DNA of 64,000 nt from Dimorphilus gyrociliatus (GCA_904063045.1 CAJFCJ010000010.1:1612001-1676000), one strand, 5' to 3'. Positions 10,217-22,591 are shown, numbered from the stretch's first letter. The notes: generated by a model not told the origin, from the letters alone. Numbers and translations are program-made.

Positions 10217-13200
10217 TTAATTATTAATTAACTCATTAAATGAATATTCATTTAATATAAATTTTAAATTTCCATGATATTTTTTTGCAGTATTTAACAG
10301 ATTTTCTTCGCTTTTCTTTGAAATATTACAATCAGTAATGTAAATTTCCTTTAAATTCTTTCTAAAATCGTTGTTTATGGTATTACAGAGATTAAATATT
10401 ATATTATCGTTAATATAATTTCCAGATATATCTAATATTCTTAAATCGATTAATCTTCTAATAATCTGTAATAACTCGTTAAAGCTAAATATACCAATAT
10501 TACAGTATTGAATATGAAGTTCCTCAATTCTATTACAGTGTTCGGCGATAAAGTGTAGAATGAGGGCTGACAGATCGTCTCCAATTCGATTATGAGAAAT
10601 ATCTAATATCCTTAGGCATTTTAATCTTTGAAATGAGTACTGAAATTGCAAAGAATCGGCTGAATCGATATCGCAATTTGCTAGATATAATTCTTCGATA
10701 TTGTTTAATGAAAATAAAAGATTAAAGGTTAAAGGCGTCTGTAGTTTATTATTGGAAAGATCAATTAATCGTAAGTTGTTGAGAGAAGGTAGAGCTTCGA
10801 ACAGATATACCATTGCAATTGATGTAAATCTATTATTAATTAAAGATACTTCTTCCAGGTTATTATTAAAATCTATTAGAGATTTGAATAAGAATGATGA
10901 TCCTTCATCTTCGAATGGATTTTCGGAAAGGTCGAGTATCTTCAATCGATCAAACAATTTAATATAAATCGATAGAATTTCTGAGCATTTACTAGTTAGA
11001 TTACAATTACAAAGATAAAATTCTTCCAGATTATCAGAATTCATAGATAATATTACCAAAAGCATCTCTAACGTTTCGTTTGTTATACTGCTATTCGATA
11101 AAGATAATATAGCCAATTTTGATTGATTTCCGACTAATTGAGCAAATGTTTCCATTATTACAAATTGATCAAAAGCTGATGATTCAATACGAATTTCGTT
11201 TAAATTACAGTTACGATGTTGTGAATTGAGAAATTCCTTAAAGTTGCAATCTTTATTTTGAGTAACATCAAGTACCTTCAAATAGGATAGACTCTTTATA
11301 GCAATTGATAGACTTTGATCTGATGTCCTTCCAATTTTACAATTACACAGACGAAGCTCCTCTAGGTATATATTGTTAGTGCAAATAGAATCGATAAGTA
11401 ATGCTCCTCCCTCATCTTTAATTGGATTTCGAGAAACATTTAAACATTTCAAACTATCTAAACATTCAATTAGTTTACTTAATTCGTTAATTCCCTCAAA
11501 GCCAATTAAACAATTGTCTATAATTAAAACTTCTAGGCAAAGATTTGACATTTTCATTGATTTGAATAGATAAACTGCACCGTCATTGCCAATTTTATTA
11601 TAAGAGATATCTAATATTCTTAGTTTATGTTGGTTTTTTAAGGCATTACCCAATTTCTTTGCGCCAGACGAATGAAATTTACAAGCTTTTAAATATAATT
11701 CTTGAATATTATTACAAGAGTATGAGATCGATTCAAACAGACTTATTGCTCCCTTTTCTTTTATATCCGTAAATGATAAGTCCAATGTACTTAATTGAAT
11801 TTGATTAGTAAATATTTGATTAAGACTTTTAATTCCATTCTGATTAAGATGACAATTTCTTATATATAAATTTTCTAGATGAGAGAATTCACTAATGATC
11901 TCAAATATCGTTGATGCTCCATTGTTAGCGTTGATTATACTGTTAGAAATATCTAATATTTTCAATAAAGGCTGCATTTTAATCGTTTGTAGAAATTTTT
12001 CCACTTCTGTACAGCCTAAGTAACAGTTTCTTAGGTAAAGTTTCTCCAATTGACCCAATTGATAATTGATAACAAATGGTATTATTAATTCGTAGTTATT
12101 CTCAATAATATTACAAGATAAATCTAATACTTTAAGGTTGTTTAGTGTAGAAATAGCGTCGAATAGTTTGTCGGATGACATCAAACCAAAATTATATCCT
12201 CTTATTGGTAATTGATGGAATTTCGCTTGATATTTTATTAAATATCTATAAAAGTCCGTACGATTAACATTAAAACTATTAATTTTTCTATTAATTATTG
12301 ATAATGTCACTTGAATTCTTTGACGAACGTGTTTAACGCCTTTTAAATACAACTCACAAATATTTCCGTGCTGGATTATCGTTGTCAGTAATTGAGATAT
12401 TTCCTCATCCAGAAAGTAGTTTTCAGATATATCTAAAACATAAAGATTTCTCAATATTTTCATATTTTTAATTAATCTCTTTAATCCAAATATTCCAAAT
12501 TTACAATTTCTAATGAAAAGCTTCTCTAAATTCCTATTATAGTCGGCTAAAGATGTAAATAAGACAAGAGCTCCTTCATCGTCCAATACATTATTAGAAA
12601 CATTTAAAATCTTTAATAGAGGTTGTCTACTAAGCGCTTTGGATAATTTATCGCAAGCCGTTACTCCTAGATTACAAGAATTGAGGTAAATTTCATTCAA
12701 ATCCTTATTATTGTTTGTTAACGAATTGAATAAAATAGATCCACCAGCGTCACCGAGTTTATTAAATGAAACGTCAATAATCTTTAATAACCGTTGCCTC
12801 TTTGTCAATTGAGCTAAACTTTCAATACTATGAATAGTTAAATTACAATTTTGAACGTAAATCTCTTCGAGTAGTTTAACCGAGTTTGTCATCGCTTGAA
12901 ATAAAATTATTAAATCGTTTTCTTTAAAGTTGTTATAAGAAATATTGAATAGCCTTAAATTGATGAACACTTTCGTATAGAATTGTATTGATGACGATTC
13001 CAAATTACGTAATTTGCAATCAACAAAGAAACACTTTCGAAGATTATTATTTGTATTGATAATACTAGATAATAGATTTATCCATCCTTCATTATCTAAT
13101 TTATTATGAGATATATCCAATAAATGTAAATTATGCAATTTTCCACCAATATCCATCAATTTCTTTCCAATTTCGCTTGAAAATCCACAAGTATTTAGGA

Positions 13201-16200
13201 ATAGTTGTTGTATATTTCTTTGATATTTTAATAATGATTTTAAAAGTATTATAATACCTTCATTTTTAACTTTATTATAGGAGATATTCAAGATTTTTAA
13301 ACATTCTATATTCTTTATCCCTTCAACCAGATGATGAATATTGAAATTAGTAAAATTACAATTAGATAGATTTAATTCAATTATTCTAGTTATATATTTT
13401 GATAAGATTTGAAAGATTAAATGAATTCCAGTATTACCAAGATTATTTAATGATAAATCAAGAGTTTTTATATTCTTCCATAAATTAGGATATTCACCAA
13501 GAGATTCTATAATTCTATATTCTAAATTACAATTACTTAAGTATAATTCTTCTATAGTATTGAAATTATTAGAATTATACTTAAATAGGTCAATAAATCC
13601 GTTATTTGTTGTCAAATTATTCGATAAGTTTATAGTTTTTAATATATTTCCATTATTGAATAATATTGATAATGATTTCAATCCGATATCTGTAAAATTA
13701 CATCTTTCTATATAGAATTCCTTTAGTCTTATATTATTCTTGTTGAAATTTGTTGAAAGTAGTTTTATGGCGTCATCTCCGAAAAGATTTCGTGAAATAT
13801 CTAAAGTTGATAGACCATGTAGACTTTCCAATGAACTACAAAGAATTCTTATAAATTCTATATTTAGATTGCACCTATAGAGATATAATTGTTGAAGATT
13901 AATACAACAAGCTCGTAGAACTTTTAGGATAAATGTTGCCCCTTCGTCGCCTATATTGTTGTTTGTTAGAGATAAAATTGATAGATTTCGTTGATTTTTA
14001 ATCGATTGTCCAATATTTATAGCCCCGGCGGAAGTAAATTTACAAGAATTTAGGTTAATCTCTTCTAAATTTTCCAGAAAGTTAATAATTGACAATGAAA
14101 TAATAGAAATACCATTATTCCTTAACGTATTCCTACTCAAATCCAATATTTTTAAGTGTTTCAAATTTTCAATTGCTGCTGATAAATACTTGGCACCTTC
14201 CTCTGTAAAATTGCAGTTTTTCAATCTCAATTCGAGTAAATTCGTACAATATTTCGATAAAACTTTCGACAATATCATTATTCCATCGTCTCTTAAGTCA
14301 TTAAATGATAAATTAAGTAGTTTTAACTGTCTATATTGTTGTATTGAATTAGCAAAGTTTTCTATACCGTTAAATCCAATATTGATGTTTGATAGGTTTA
14401 ATTCTTCAAGGAATATAGGCCTATCGTTAATAAATGCGAATAAATCTAAAATACCAGAATCAGAAATAAGATTTTCAGATAAATGAATCGATTTAATATT
14501 TGGCAGATAATTAATTAACTTATTAATATGGCAAATGTCAACATCAGCAATTCTACAATCTGTTATGTTTAATTCATTTATATTGTAATGATTCTCCATT
14601 AATTCCAGAGTTGAATTCCAACTTTTATCATTCATATTACTTTTAGTAAAATCTAAAGATTTAATATTAGGATAATTATTAAGAATTGTAATTAGCGAAT
14701 TCTTATCAATTTTGCACCAGTTTAGACAATGGATTGTTAATTTATCATCAAACAGTCTAAGATTAATATCATTATTTTGCAGTGTAAAATTTCTTAAATT
14801 GTTACAACTGCAAAGTAAACTTGTGATTGTTTTTAGGGGAAAATCACATATTATTTCCAAAGTACTTAAGGTTTTGGTTAATTTTCCATCGGCCATTTTA
14901 ATAAAGTTATCCCAGTCGAGTTCTATATTAATTAGACATAATTTTTGTATAATAAACCAATATCTTTCAATTATTAATTGAATAATCGATATTGATAAGA
15001 TTTCATGCTTTATAGTGATTGTATTATTATTAGGACCATTGTTAATGATGGATCCTATTCCGTCGCTAACATTCTCTAACGCTTTTACAACGTCCGGCTT
15101 TCTCGTAACAATCTCTTCGTAGACGGAAAAATCAAGAGCTTTAACGAATTTTAGAACGTTTAACATTCTATATAAATTTCCATTTACATCCAATAGACTT
15201 TGGATATTGGTCGAGAATTCATGACGTCCTCCTGTACACATTTCCAGAACATGGGATAATCTACTTCCAGACGATCTCTTCTTCATCTCATTTATTATAT
15301 ATTTGGCTGCAAAATATTCTTGTATTGACAGATGAAAAAATTGAAATTCCTCAATTGACGATGGTCTCTCTGTTGTATATTTAATATTAATAACTCTTAA
15401 AAGACCTCCAAGGCATTCAGTAACGTATTTTAAATGATGAATACTCTTATTAGATTCAAGGACTATACGATCATTTCCTAAATGTTTGAACGCCAATTCG
15501 CAACAGTACTGAAAGGCCAATTTAAATTCTTTAGTTTCCCTATTGACATTTCTCTTAAAGCAGAGAATCTTAATGAATTGATCATATATTAAAAAATGAT
15601 TCTCAACAATATTATGATTTTCTTCCTCCTTCCAAACCAACCAGACTAAAAGCGCTATTAAAGGCGTTGAACAGGTTTTAAATAGGTCCATATTGTTATT
15701 TTTTAAATAATCAACTAATTCGTTACCTCTATTTTCATTTAAGCATTTTCTATAGTAGATTAACAATTGGTTTTCGTCAAATCCGCACAACTGGAAGATA
15801 AAATCGTAGGTTACATCAATACGGTGAGCTTTCCATTCTCTAGACCAGACAACAATAGTAAATGATGAAAAGGAATTTTCTCTATTTTCAAGAATTGAAT
15901 GAATTTCGTTATCAATTATATGGAATTCATCGGCACCGTCTAAAAATAGTACGATATTTGATTTCATATTTATTTTTAACAAATAGTTGAGCGTCTCTTT
16001 ATCTAACCATTCTATATGAATAAAATTTTGTTCCCAGATAGCGTCTAAAAGTGATTGACCTCTTCTGACCTTTCTTAATAATATAACTAAAACTATGTCT
16101 ATTTGGTTTGTATTTAAATGATTATTTATCCATTGATTAACCAATCTTTTCATATGTACAGTTTTACCAATACCAGGTGGACCCCTTATTATAATTCTAT

Positions 16201-16717
16201 TTCCTCTACTCGAGATAATAGATAAAAGGAAGTTGTCAACATCCTCTAGATATTCAATATGACCTTCTTCGTCCGTTAGATTCTTATCAATTCTAATTAG
16301 AGTCATAGGTGTCAGAATCTTATCAATGGGTATAGCATTTTCATCATCAAACGGCGATATAGATATAGTTGAATAATCAATTTTAAACTTTTCCTTCATT
16401 CGCTCAATTACTCTTTCCCACGTTCTACTTATTTCGGAGGTTAACTTTAAACATTGCTCAGAGCCTAAACTATGCAGACAGTTTAAAATTACAGCAGTAT
16501 CGTTACAGGCAATAATACGAAATAATTCTTCAAATAGATTATCCTTAATTTCCTTTATTTTATTAATTTCGTATTGAAATTTTTCTTTATGATTGATCGT
16601 TAAAATATTCCATTCAATTAAACTTGAACAAAAACGTTCAAAAGTTACAATATCCTTTAATAATTCTTTAAAATTCCTTTTATATATCTTTAATAAATGA
16701 TTTTGAGTGATATCCAT
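10217..16717 (-). CDS. NACHT-LRR (NLR-like) protein 2, giant, intronless
   Basis: Uninterrupted 6.5-kb frame of 2166 residues, a tandem paralogue of the gene at 5233-9930. Residues ~6-98 form the same helical CARD-like region (WNILTINHKEKF aligns with KNILTIDHLDKF of the neighbour). NACHT has GPPGIGKTVHMK (Walker A at 179-186), VLFLDGADEF (Walker B at 256-265), VVWSREWKAHRID and CSTPLIALLVWLVWKE. The two genes are clearly similar through NACHT and the hydrophobic segment after it, and diverge more in the repeats. LRRs of ribonuclease-inhibitor type run from about residue 690 to the C-terminus. At ~28 residues each this is about 50 repeats, far more than typical vertebrate NLRs. Recurrent units read LKILDISYNKIG and LEELRLCNCKIG. 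There is no transmembrane segment or signal peptide. Function as an immune receptor is inferred from architecture. Confidence 0.9.
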   Translation of the reverse strand: MDITQNHLLKIYKRNFKELLKDIVTFERFCSSLIEWNILTINHKEKFQYEINKIKEIKDNLFEELFRIIACNDTAVILNCLHSLGSEQCLKLTSEISRTWERVIERMKEKFKIDYSTISISPFDDENAIPIDKILTPMTLIRIDKNLTDEEGHIEYLEDVDNFLLSIISSRGNRIIIRGPPGIGKTVHMKRLVNQWINNHLNTNQIDIVLVILLRKVRRGQSLLDAIWEQNFIHIEWLDKETLNYLLKINMKSNIVLFLDGADEFHIIDNEIHSILENRENSFSSFTIVVWSREWKAHRIDVTYDFIFQLCGFDENQLLIYYRKCLNENRGNELVDYLKNNNMDLFKTCSTPLIALLVWLVWKEEENHNIVENHFLIYDQFIKILCFKRNVNRETKEFKLAFQYCCELAFKHLGNDRIVLESNKSIHHLKYVTECLGGLLRVINIKYTTERPSSIEEFQFFHLSIQEYFAAKYIINEMKKRSSGSRLSHVLEMCTGGRHEFSTNIQSLLDVNGNLYRMLNVLKFVKALDFSVYEEIVTRKPDVVKALENVSDGIGSIINNGPNNNTITIKHEILSISIIQLIIERYWFIIQKLCLINIELDWDNFIKMADGKLTKTLSTLEIICDFPLKTITSLLCSCNNLRNFTLQNNDINLRLFDDKLTIHCLNWCKIDKNSLITILNNYPNIKSLDFTKSNMNDKSWNSTLELMENHYNINELNITDCRIADVDICHINKLINYLPNIKSIHLSENLISDSGILDLFAFINDRPIFLEELNLSNINIGFNGIENFANSIQQYRQLKLLNLSFNDLRDDGIMILSKVLSKYCTNLLELRLKNCNFTEEGAKYLSAAIENLKHLKILDLSRNTLRNNGISIISLSIINFLENLEEINLNSCKFTSAGAINIGQSIKNQRNLSILSLTNNNIGDEGATFILKVLRACCINLQQLYLYRCNLNIEFIRILCSSLESLHGLSTLDISRNLFGDDAIKLLSTNFNKNNIRLKEFYIERCNFTDIGLKSLSILFNNGNILKTINLSNNLTTNNGFIDLFKYNSNNFNTIEELYLSNCNLEYRIIESLGEYPNLWKNIKTLDLSLNNLGNTGIHLIFQILSKYITRIIELNLSNCNFTNFNIHHLVEGIKNIECLKILNISYNKVKNEGIIILLKSLLKYQRNIQQLFLNTCGFSSEIGKKLMDIGGKLHNLHLLDISHNKLDNEGWINLLSSIINTNNNLRKCFFVDCKLRNLESSSIQFYTKVFINLRLFNISYNNFKENDLIILFQAMTNSVKLLEEIYVQNCNLTIHSIESLAQLTKRQRLLKIIDVSFNKLGDAGGSILFNSLTNNNKDLNEIYLNSCNLGVTACDKLSKALSRQPLLKILNVSNNVLDDEGALVLFTSLADYNRNLEKLFIRNCKFGIFGLKRLIKNMKILRNLYVLDISENYFLDEEISQLLTTIIQHGNICELYLKGVKHVRQRIQVTLSIINRKINSFNVNRTDFYRYLIKYQAKFHQLPIRGYNFGLMSSDKLFDAISTLNNLKVLDLSCNIIENNYELIIPFVINYQLGQLEKLYLRNCYLGCTEVEKFLQTIKMQPLLKILDISNSIINANNGASTIFEIISEFSHLENLYIRNCHLNQNGIKSLNQIFTNQIQLSTLDLSFTDIKEKGAISLFESISYSCNNIQELYLKACKFHSSGAKKLGNALKNQHKLRILDISYNKIGNDGAVYLFKSMKMSNLCLEVLIIDNCLIGFEGINELSKLIECLDSLKCLNVSRNPIKDEGGALLIDSICTNNIYLEELRLCNCKIGRTSDQSLSIAIKSLSYLKVLDVTQNKDCNFKEFLNSQHRNCNLNEIRIESSAFDQFVIMETFAQLVGNQSKLAILSLSNSSITNETLEMLLVILSMNSDNLEEFYLCNCNLTSKCSEILSIYIKLFDRLKILDLSENPFEDEGSSFLFKSLIDFNNNLEEVSLINNRFTSIAMVYLFEALPSLNNLRLIDLSNNKLQTPLTFNLLFSLNNIEELYLANCDIDSADSLQFQYSFQRLKCLRILDISHNRIGDDLSALILHFIAEHCNRIEELHIQYCNIGIFSFNELLQIIRRLIDLRILDISGNYINDNIIFNLCNTINNDFRKNLKEIYITDCNISKKSEENLLNTAKKYHGNLKFILNEYSFNELINN

Positions 16718-18366
16718 CGCGTTCGCTCAAAGACAAATATCATTCCACAGTCGTTAATAAACAATCTAAAAGCGAAGGGGAGAGAGGGCGGGGGAAAGAA
16801 GGAGCCATAATCTGTAGTATATTACTAGGCCTGAGTTAGTCCAAATACGTGATTCTACTAGTTATTTACGTGATTTATGTCGTATTATTGATTCCTTTTT
16901 TATTAATTATTATGATTATGGAATAATTAATCATTTCTATCAATAATTAATAAAATTTTTTCATTATTTTCAACTTTTATTCATTCTATTAACAGTTTAC
17001 ATAACATAAATACTGTTATATTTATAATTAGATAACCTGCTCTTTATAGAAGAAGAGGAGGAGCAGCAGCAGCAGATAAAGATATTTACACCATTTTGCT
17101 TTTTCTCATTCTCTCTTGAACACAAATCAAAAACAAAACAAACAAACAATAATAAAAACAAATAATATTTGCTTTTCTTTGTTTTCTCATAGTTTAAACA
17201 GATTCTCTGTCTCTTTCCCTTGAACAAACTAGTTTGAAAAGTGAAAGTAATGTTTGAAAGTTTGTACTATAACTGTTATATTTTTTAATTAAAGATAAAA
17301 AGATATGTTTATGATATTTATACTATTTTTTTCCATCTCGAAATTGTATATAACATATAAAGAAATCAATAAGAAATATACTGTATCAGGACAAAAATGT
17401 ACTTAAAAAATGTTTACAATGCAAAACATTACTAGACGATCATGCAAATTTAAAAGAAAAGTAAAAGAATTCTTGAAAAACTCTTGCGCAACTTTGGCAC
17501 AAATAATTGAAAAAAAAATAAAAAATCAGTTAAAACATAAACAAAGAGAATACTAGGCTAGACGCTTCAATTATAAACAGATACATCTAGAAAATTCAAA
17601 TACAGAAATCCTACATTTTTGAACGTTCGTATTTTTCCTTTGTGAAACTATATAATCATTCATTTTACTTTTGGTTCGATTAAGAATATTCATAATTGAT
17701 TAAATATATAATAAACATAAGAGTATTTTCATAAAAAAATACCAAAACAAACAATGTTTTCGGAGACAAAAAATAATCATATGAGATATTTTGTACAAAT
17801 CAAAAATTGATCATTTTTGTTTTTTAAAAGAAACAACAAAAGATATAAAAAAGTCTTTTTATCTTTCCTTTTTTCTTTCTTTCAGAGATCTTTCTTTTGA
17901 AAAAGGAATAAAAACAATCGATAAAAAAGAAATAGAGAGCCATAACGAAGAATAAAGATAAAACTGAATATGTAGGCGACAAGACCTTTTTTTTGATATT
18001 TCATTCATCGTTTTCTCTTCTTCTTTCATTTTGATTTAAAAATGAAGAGAAAAAATAAAAAATGCCTTAGTTTTTTTCCTGTTATTTGGATACTGAACAT
18101 TTTAAAGTTCATGTTGATTGAAAGAGAATAAAAGAAGAAAAATAAAGTAAAAGGAAGAGTTTAAATTGATTTTTTTTTTAATTTTTTGACATTTTCCTTC
18201 TGAAGTAAAGTTTGCTAATCAAGTTTTCTCCTTTAAGTCTCAACTGCGAGTAAAGAAACTAAAACATATATATATATATATATATATACATGCGTGTATA
18301 TATAAACCTAATTATATACATATACCTATATTTATCGAGAAAAAAGTTTTGAACAAACAATACATT
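16718..18366. other. Intergenic region, NLR 2 to srGAP
   Basis: About 1.65 kb with no supportable gene. The right part is probably the srGAP 3' UTR, with A/T homopolymers and an (AT)n tract at 18266-18288. The open frame at 16997-17227 is low-complexity and is not believed to be coding. Confidence 0.5.
18266..18288. repeat. (AT)n microsatellite
   Basis: About 11 AT units near the 3' end of the srGAP gene. Confidence 0.9.
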
Positions 18367-21300
18367 CTAAACGTTTGATTCGTCTCCTCCATCTGGAGGT
18401 GTAAGACTTTTACTCTTCCCCAAAGAAGGCTTAGCCTTTATCGGAGGCTTTGGTTTAACTGGTTTAATAGCAGCTATAGGCTCTTCAGGTTCGTCTTCGT
18501 CGTCCTTAACTTCGACGCTATCTACACTATGACCTTTTTTAATGGTTCCTGTTTGTGTACAAGCAAAAGCCTCGGCCGCTGAAGTAATACCATCGTTTCT
18601 TTTGGGTAAGTCTAAAACTAAATCGGGCGTGCGTCTCTCCTCGGCTGCCTCTAATTGCTCGTCGATATTCGGTTCTTCCATACTATCAACATCGGAGGAG
18701 GTGGACGACGAGGAAACGTTTTCTTCTTCGTCGCCTTCTGATTTAACATTTGCTACCTTAACAGGTTTAAAATCGCCTGATAATCGAAAATCCGCCGATA
18801 AGGAAGATTTTCTAACTATGTAGTTTGCCGGAATAAGACCCTTTCTACCTTTAAAAGACCCTCGCCACCATTCATCCGACGCTTTATTATAGACGGTTAA
18901 TGAGGCACCTTTCGAAAAGGTTAGTTCCAAAGAGGTTCGTCCTGTGAAATCATACAAGGCAGTCATTTCCAATCCCGAATCACGTTCAGTAGAGCTTTCT
19001 TCTACAGAGAGATCATTAACCTCTTCTTCGTCATTATCGGAAACATTATCGGTTGTATCATCCCTAAAGAAATAAACATAAACAGAGTCAATTAGTACGT
19101 TGCGTACGTCGTTAATAAACAGAACAAGTTACACTTTGATATACATTATACTGTATATACTAATATAACATTTGTCAACCTATATGCACAGAAACGAAGA
19201 CGGGAAAAAAGAATAAATATATCAATTATCTTACCGAACAGTCATCATAAATTTATTGTATAATTCCCCACCTTCCTGGGGGAATATGGCTTGATTATGT
19301 ATAATTATGCTCTTGATTAACTCATTAACAGGGCCACGAAAGTGTACTTGATCCTTATCGTGTGGAACTGGAAAAAGTGTAGGTCCCAAGCATATGGCTA
19401 AATTCGACGGATCCATCATATTTTCATCGCTGTACTCCGATAAATGACTAAAGAAAGCAAATAGGTATCTCATCACGACTAGGACAGGCCTTGGAAGGGC
19501 AGTTGTTAGGAGATCGTGTAGTTGGGGAATAATATCAGCCGATTTAGAGCAGCTGATTAACTGATCAAAAAGTATTGGAGGGAAAAGAGCTTCCCTCAGT
19601 TCCCTGATATATAATTTCAACACTCCGGCAACGGAATTGATATCTTTACCGTCATTTACATCGGCTAAAGGATCTTCGCCCCTTTCGAAGGCGTTTCGGA
19701 ATTCATTGATTTCCAATTGGGCTCCAGGAACCCTGAATATACCTTGGTGATGTAAACCAAACTTAACTATAACTCGTATACAACTTCTAATAACTAATGG
19801 TATATCATCTCCAACAGCTTCAACATACTCTTCGATAGTTCCACCGAACAGTTTAAGAGGCTTATTGAATATGCTTTTGCGGAATGGTCTACTTTTTGGC
19901 TTTGGGGGTAACTCTTTGAACGGTCCTTGAGTCGGCGTCTTTTCTCCTACGGATTTTTGTAAACAAGCGTGCTTAGCTTCTAGTCTCGTCATTAAATTTA
20001 TATTAATCAAGTACTCTTCTAATCTCTTTAAGTAGAATTCTTCCTGCTCTAATCTATCGTTTCTGCGTTTTTGATAATTGCAGTTTTGTTTATTAACTAG
20101 TTCGGCATTATCACCCAAAACATCCATTGCTTCTTGGTCGACGTCATCGACGAAAATCTTACTCAATGAATGCTCTGTAGCCTCTAGAGTTTTCCAAATC
20201 TCTTCTGTACATAATTTTAGCGAATCGATACGCTCCCTAAGGGACCTGGCGCGTTCGATTAGATCGTCGTCCGCTTGTGCTATTGCAGGCGACAAATCAT
20301 CGTCTACATGACGTTGAAAATCGAAGGGAGGTGGAACAGCGAAAATTGGACGAAAGTTGTCCTTCAGCACCTGCAGTTCCTTTTGAGTGTCAATTTCAGT
20401 GGCGCATTTCTTTAATTCATCATTACATATCATTTGTTGCTGACAGGCCTATAAAAAATATTTAATATATTAACTCAGTGCATATATATATATATATATA
20501 GTATATATATTTATAAATAATGCTATAATTGAATAGTCTAAATATAGAAGAAAATTGAGGGAATATGATGGCAAGGCTATCTATTCCTAAATTTTCCAAC
20601 AGTTTTACGTCAAACGTTCCTAAGAACATAAAGAAGAAATGGAAAACGTCTATATTAGATGATTTTAATTGAGTATTTAATTTTCTTTCAAATATCATCT
20701 TTTTTATCTATCGCACTCATAGATATTATTAAAATAAGATTGTATTTTTATAGTCTAAAAGCTATTTTTAAAAATATATACACTACATATTTACATAAAA
20801 ATTATTATAACGTTAGAGACCATTAACCCTTCTAGCCGTAGTTTTCGCCCTGCATTAGGTCTTTATAGATCTCTAGAGATATGGAATAGTCATAGAAGGG
20901 TTGAAGGGGAAAGGTCCCTACCCCTTAAGATTATTATACTAACCTGTTCGCCACAGGAGACGTGAAGGAGGAAAATATTCCTTAAAGAAGCGTGATAGCC
21001 ATGGTCCATTGTATCGATTAAATCGTAAATGTCGGACACATAAAAGCGTTTAATAGCAGCATTAGCGGCTTCAACACATAGCATATATTCATTTCGAGCC
21101 CTTACAGCAGCCTTTCTCTGCTCTGAATATTTTCTTTCCTTCTTTTCGGTTGTTTTCGCCAATTGTTTAGACTTTTTACTACTGCTACTCTTTAATTTTT
21201 CCTTTTTAACACTTTCTAATTTAACTTCGGCATTCTTAAAGTTCTGTACAAAAAAGAAAAAACACAACATTATTAGTTTACAATTAATAGTAACGAATTT

Positions 21301-22591
21301 AAAATATAGATGTCACCAGTAATATATCGTATATATACAGTATATATATCTATATATATATATATATAGAAAATGTCAAATAGAGAGTTAGTAACTAATA
21401 TACAAAGCAATTTCTTCATCCTATACATTTAACATGAAAAGAAAAATATGAATATGATGAATAATAATAATAATAATAAAAAATTTGAATAGCGAAAAGA
21501 GATACTCGTTTGAAAATGAAAATTTTTACTGGATAGCTCTCTCTAGTAGGAGAAAGAGAGATAGAGGGAGAGAGAGCGAGAGAAAGGGGATAGATAGATA
21601 GATAGATTTTTTTTGTCTACGTTGCCTCATTTAAAAGAAAAAGAAAATTAAAATTGATATATGATTAATACCATTAATAGGTCAATAGATTAACGTTATT
21701 TAAATGATATTTTAGATACTGTATATTTAATTAGAGACTCTGTAGTAAAGTTGAATAGGATAAGCATAAAAAAAGTATAATATTAAACATTTCAATTTCA
21801 TATATGAGTAAGGGCGTTAACTGTTAAAAGTTCCGTTCTTTTTTACAATAAATAAATGAATATAATTATATATATTTGTTGGAAAATTTATCTATATCTG
21901 TATAGGTTTAACGCTAAATCTTGAATAAATAAAAGAACATGAAGTTAAACAATGGAAGAATCTTTTTCGTGTTTTTACAAAGGTTATTAGTATTAGAACT
22001 GGACCGATGAGAAAAAGAATATTTCTTACCTGCTGAGTATAATTATACACTTTCAAAGAAGACTGCAATTCGTTCAAGCATTTAAGAATTTGTTCGTGGG
22101 CTTTTGCGCCCATCTCTCTGCACCTTTTCTGCAAACTTTGAACGTCATTTTCTAAGTCGGCTAACCGATTACTAATGTTATTCGAGTAAATCCCATATAA
22201 CTTTGAATGGAATCTATACTGTTTTTCTACAGATTTTACAACTGATTCCCAACAATCCCATGGTGCTAAATATCTCCAAAAATCTTTAGTTCTCTCATCT
22301 TTTCTGGGTTTATATGAGCGATGCAGACGATCCAATTGTCTAGCATATTCCAATTCTATATCCGCTCTTCTTCTATAGAACTCTTGTAATTCACTGAGTA
22401 GTTGAATTTGATATTCCAATCTTTGATCGAGACATTTTAGTTGATCTCCTAATTGCTGTTTGATTTCTAGTTGAGAAATAAACAATGGAATTAGTCAAGA
22501 CTTGTAAGGTGTGGACATTTTTACCTTTTATCCTCGACTCTGCTTCCGATTCAATCTCTTTCGTCTTCTTTACTCTTTTAACATCCGACAT
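18367..22591 (-). CDS. SRGAP: SLIT-ROBO Rho GTPase-activating protein (F-BAR, RhoGAP, SH3)
   Basis: Exons on the minus strand are 22525-22591, 22030-22466, 20944-21243, 19235-20448 and 18367-19063. All phases close, giving 904 residues. srGAPs bend membrane through an inverse F-BAR domain and switch off Rho/Rac/Cdc42 downstream of Robo receptors. The F-BAR is visible as QQLGDQLKCLDQRLEYQ, YRRRADIELEYARQLDRL and SYKPRKDE, then a basic coiled segment and ARNEYMLCVEAANAA. RhoGAP starts near LKLFGGTIEEY; the arginine finger lies in GIFRVPG, followed by VAGVLKLYIRELREAL and NLAICLGPTLF. The SH3 is MTALYDFTGRTSLELTF...DEWWRGSFKGRKGLIPANYI. An acidic/serine tail and a PKPPIKAKPSLGK proline stretch follow. 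Human srGAPs are ~1,050-1,100 residues, so the C-terminal extension is shorter here. The first intron is 58 nt; the intron between the second and third coding exons is 786 nt. Confidence 0.93.
20482..20510. repeat. (AT)n microsatellite in srGAP intron
   Basis: TA-repeat tract interrupted once by G, inside the intron upstream of the large RhoGAP exon. Confidence 0.85.
21549..21606. repeat. GA-rich / GATA microsatellite
   Basis: Purine-rich AGAGAG tract passing into four GATA units (21591-21606) in the longest srGAP intron. Confidence 0.85.

Noticed and set aside
10701-14981. Plus-strand frames antisense to NLR 2
   Set aside because: Shadows of the long repeat frame; no independent signal.
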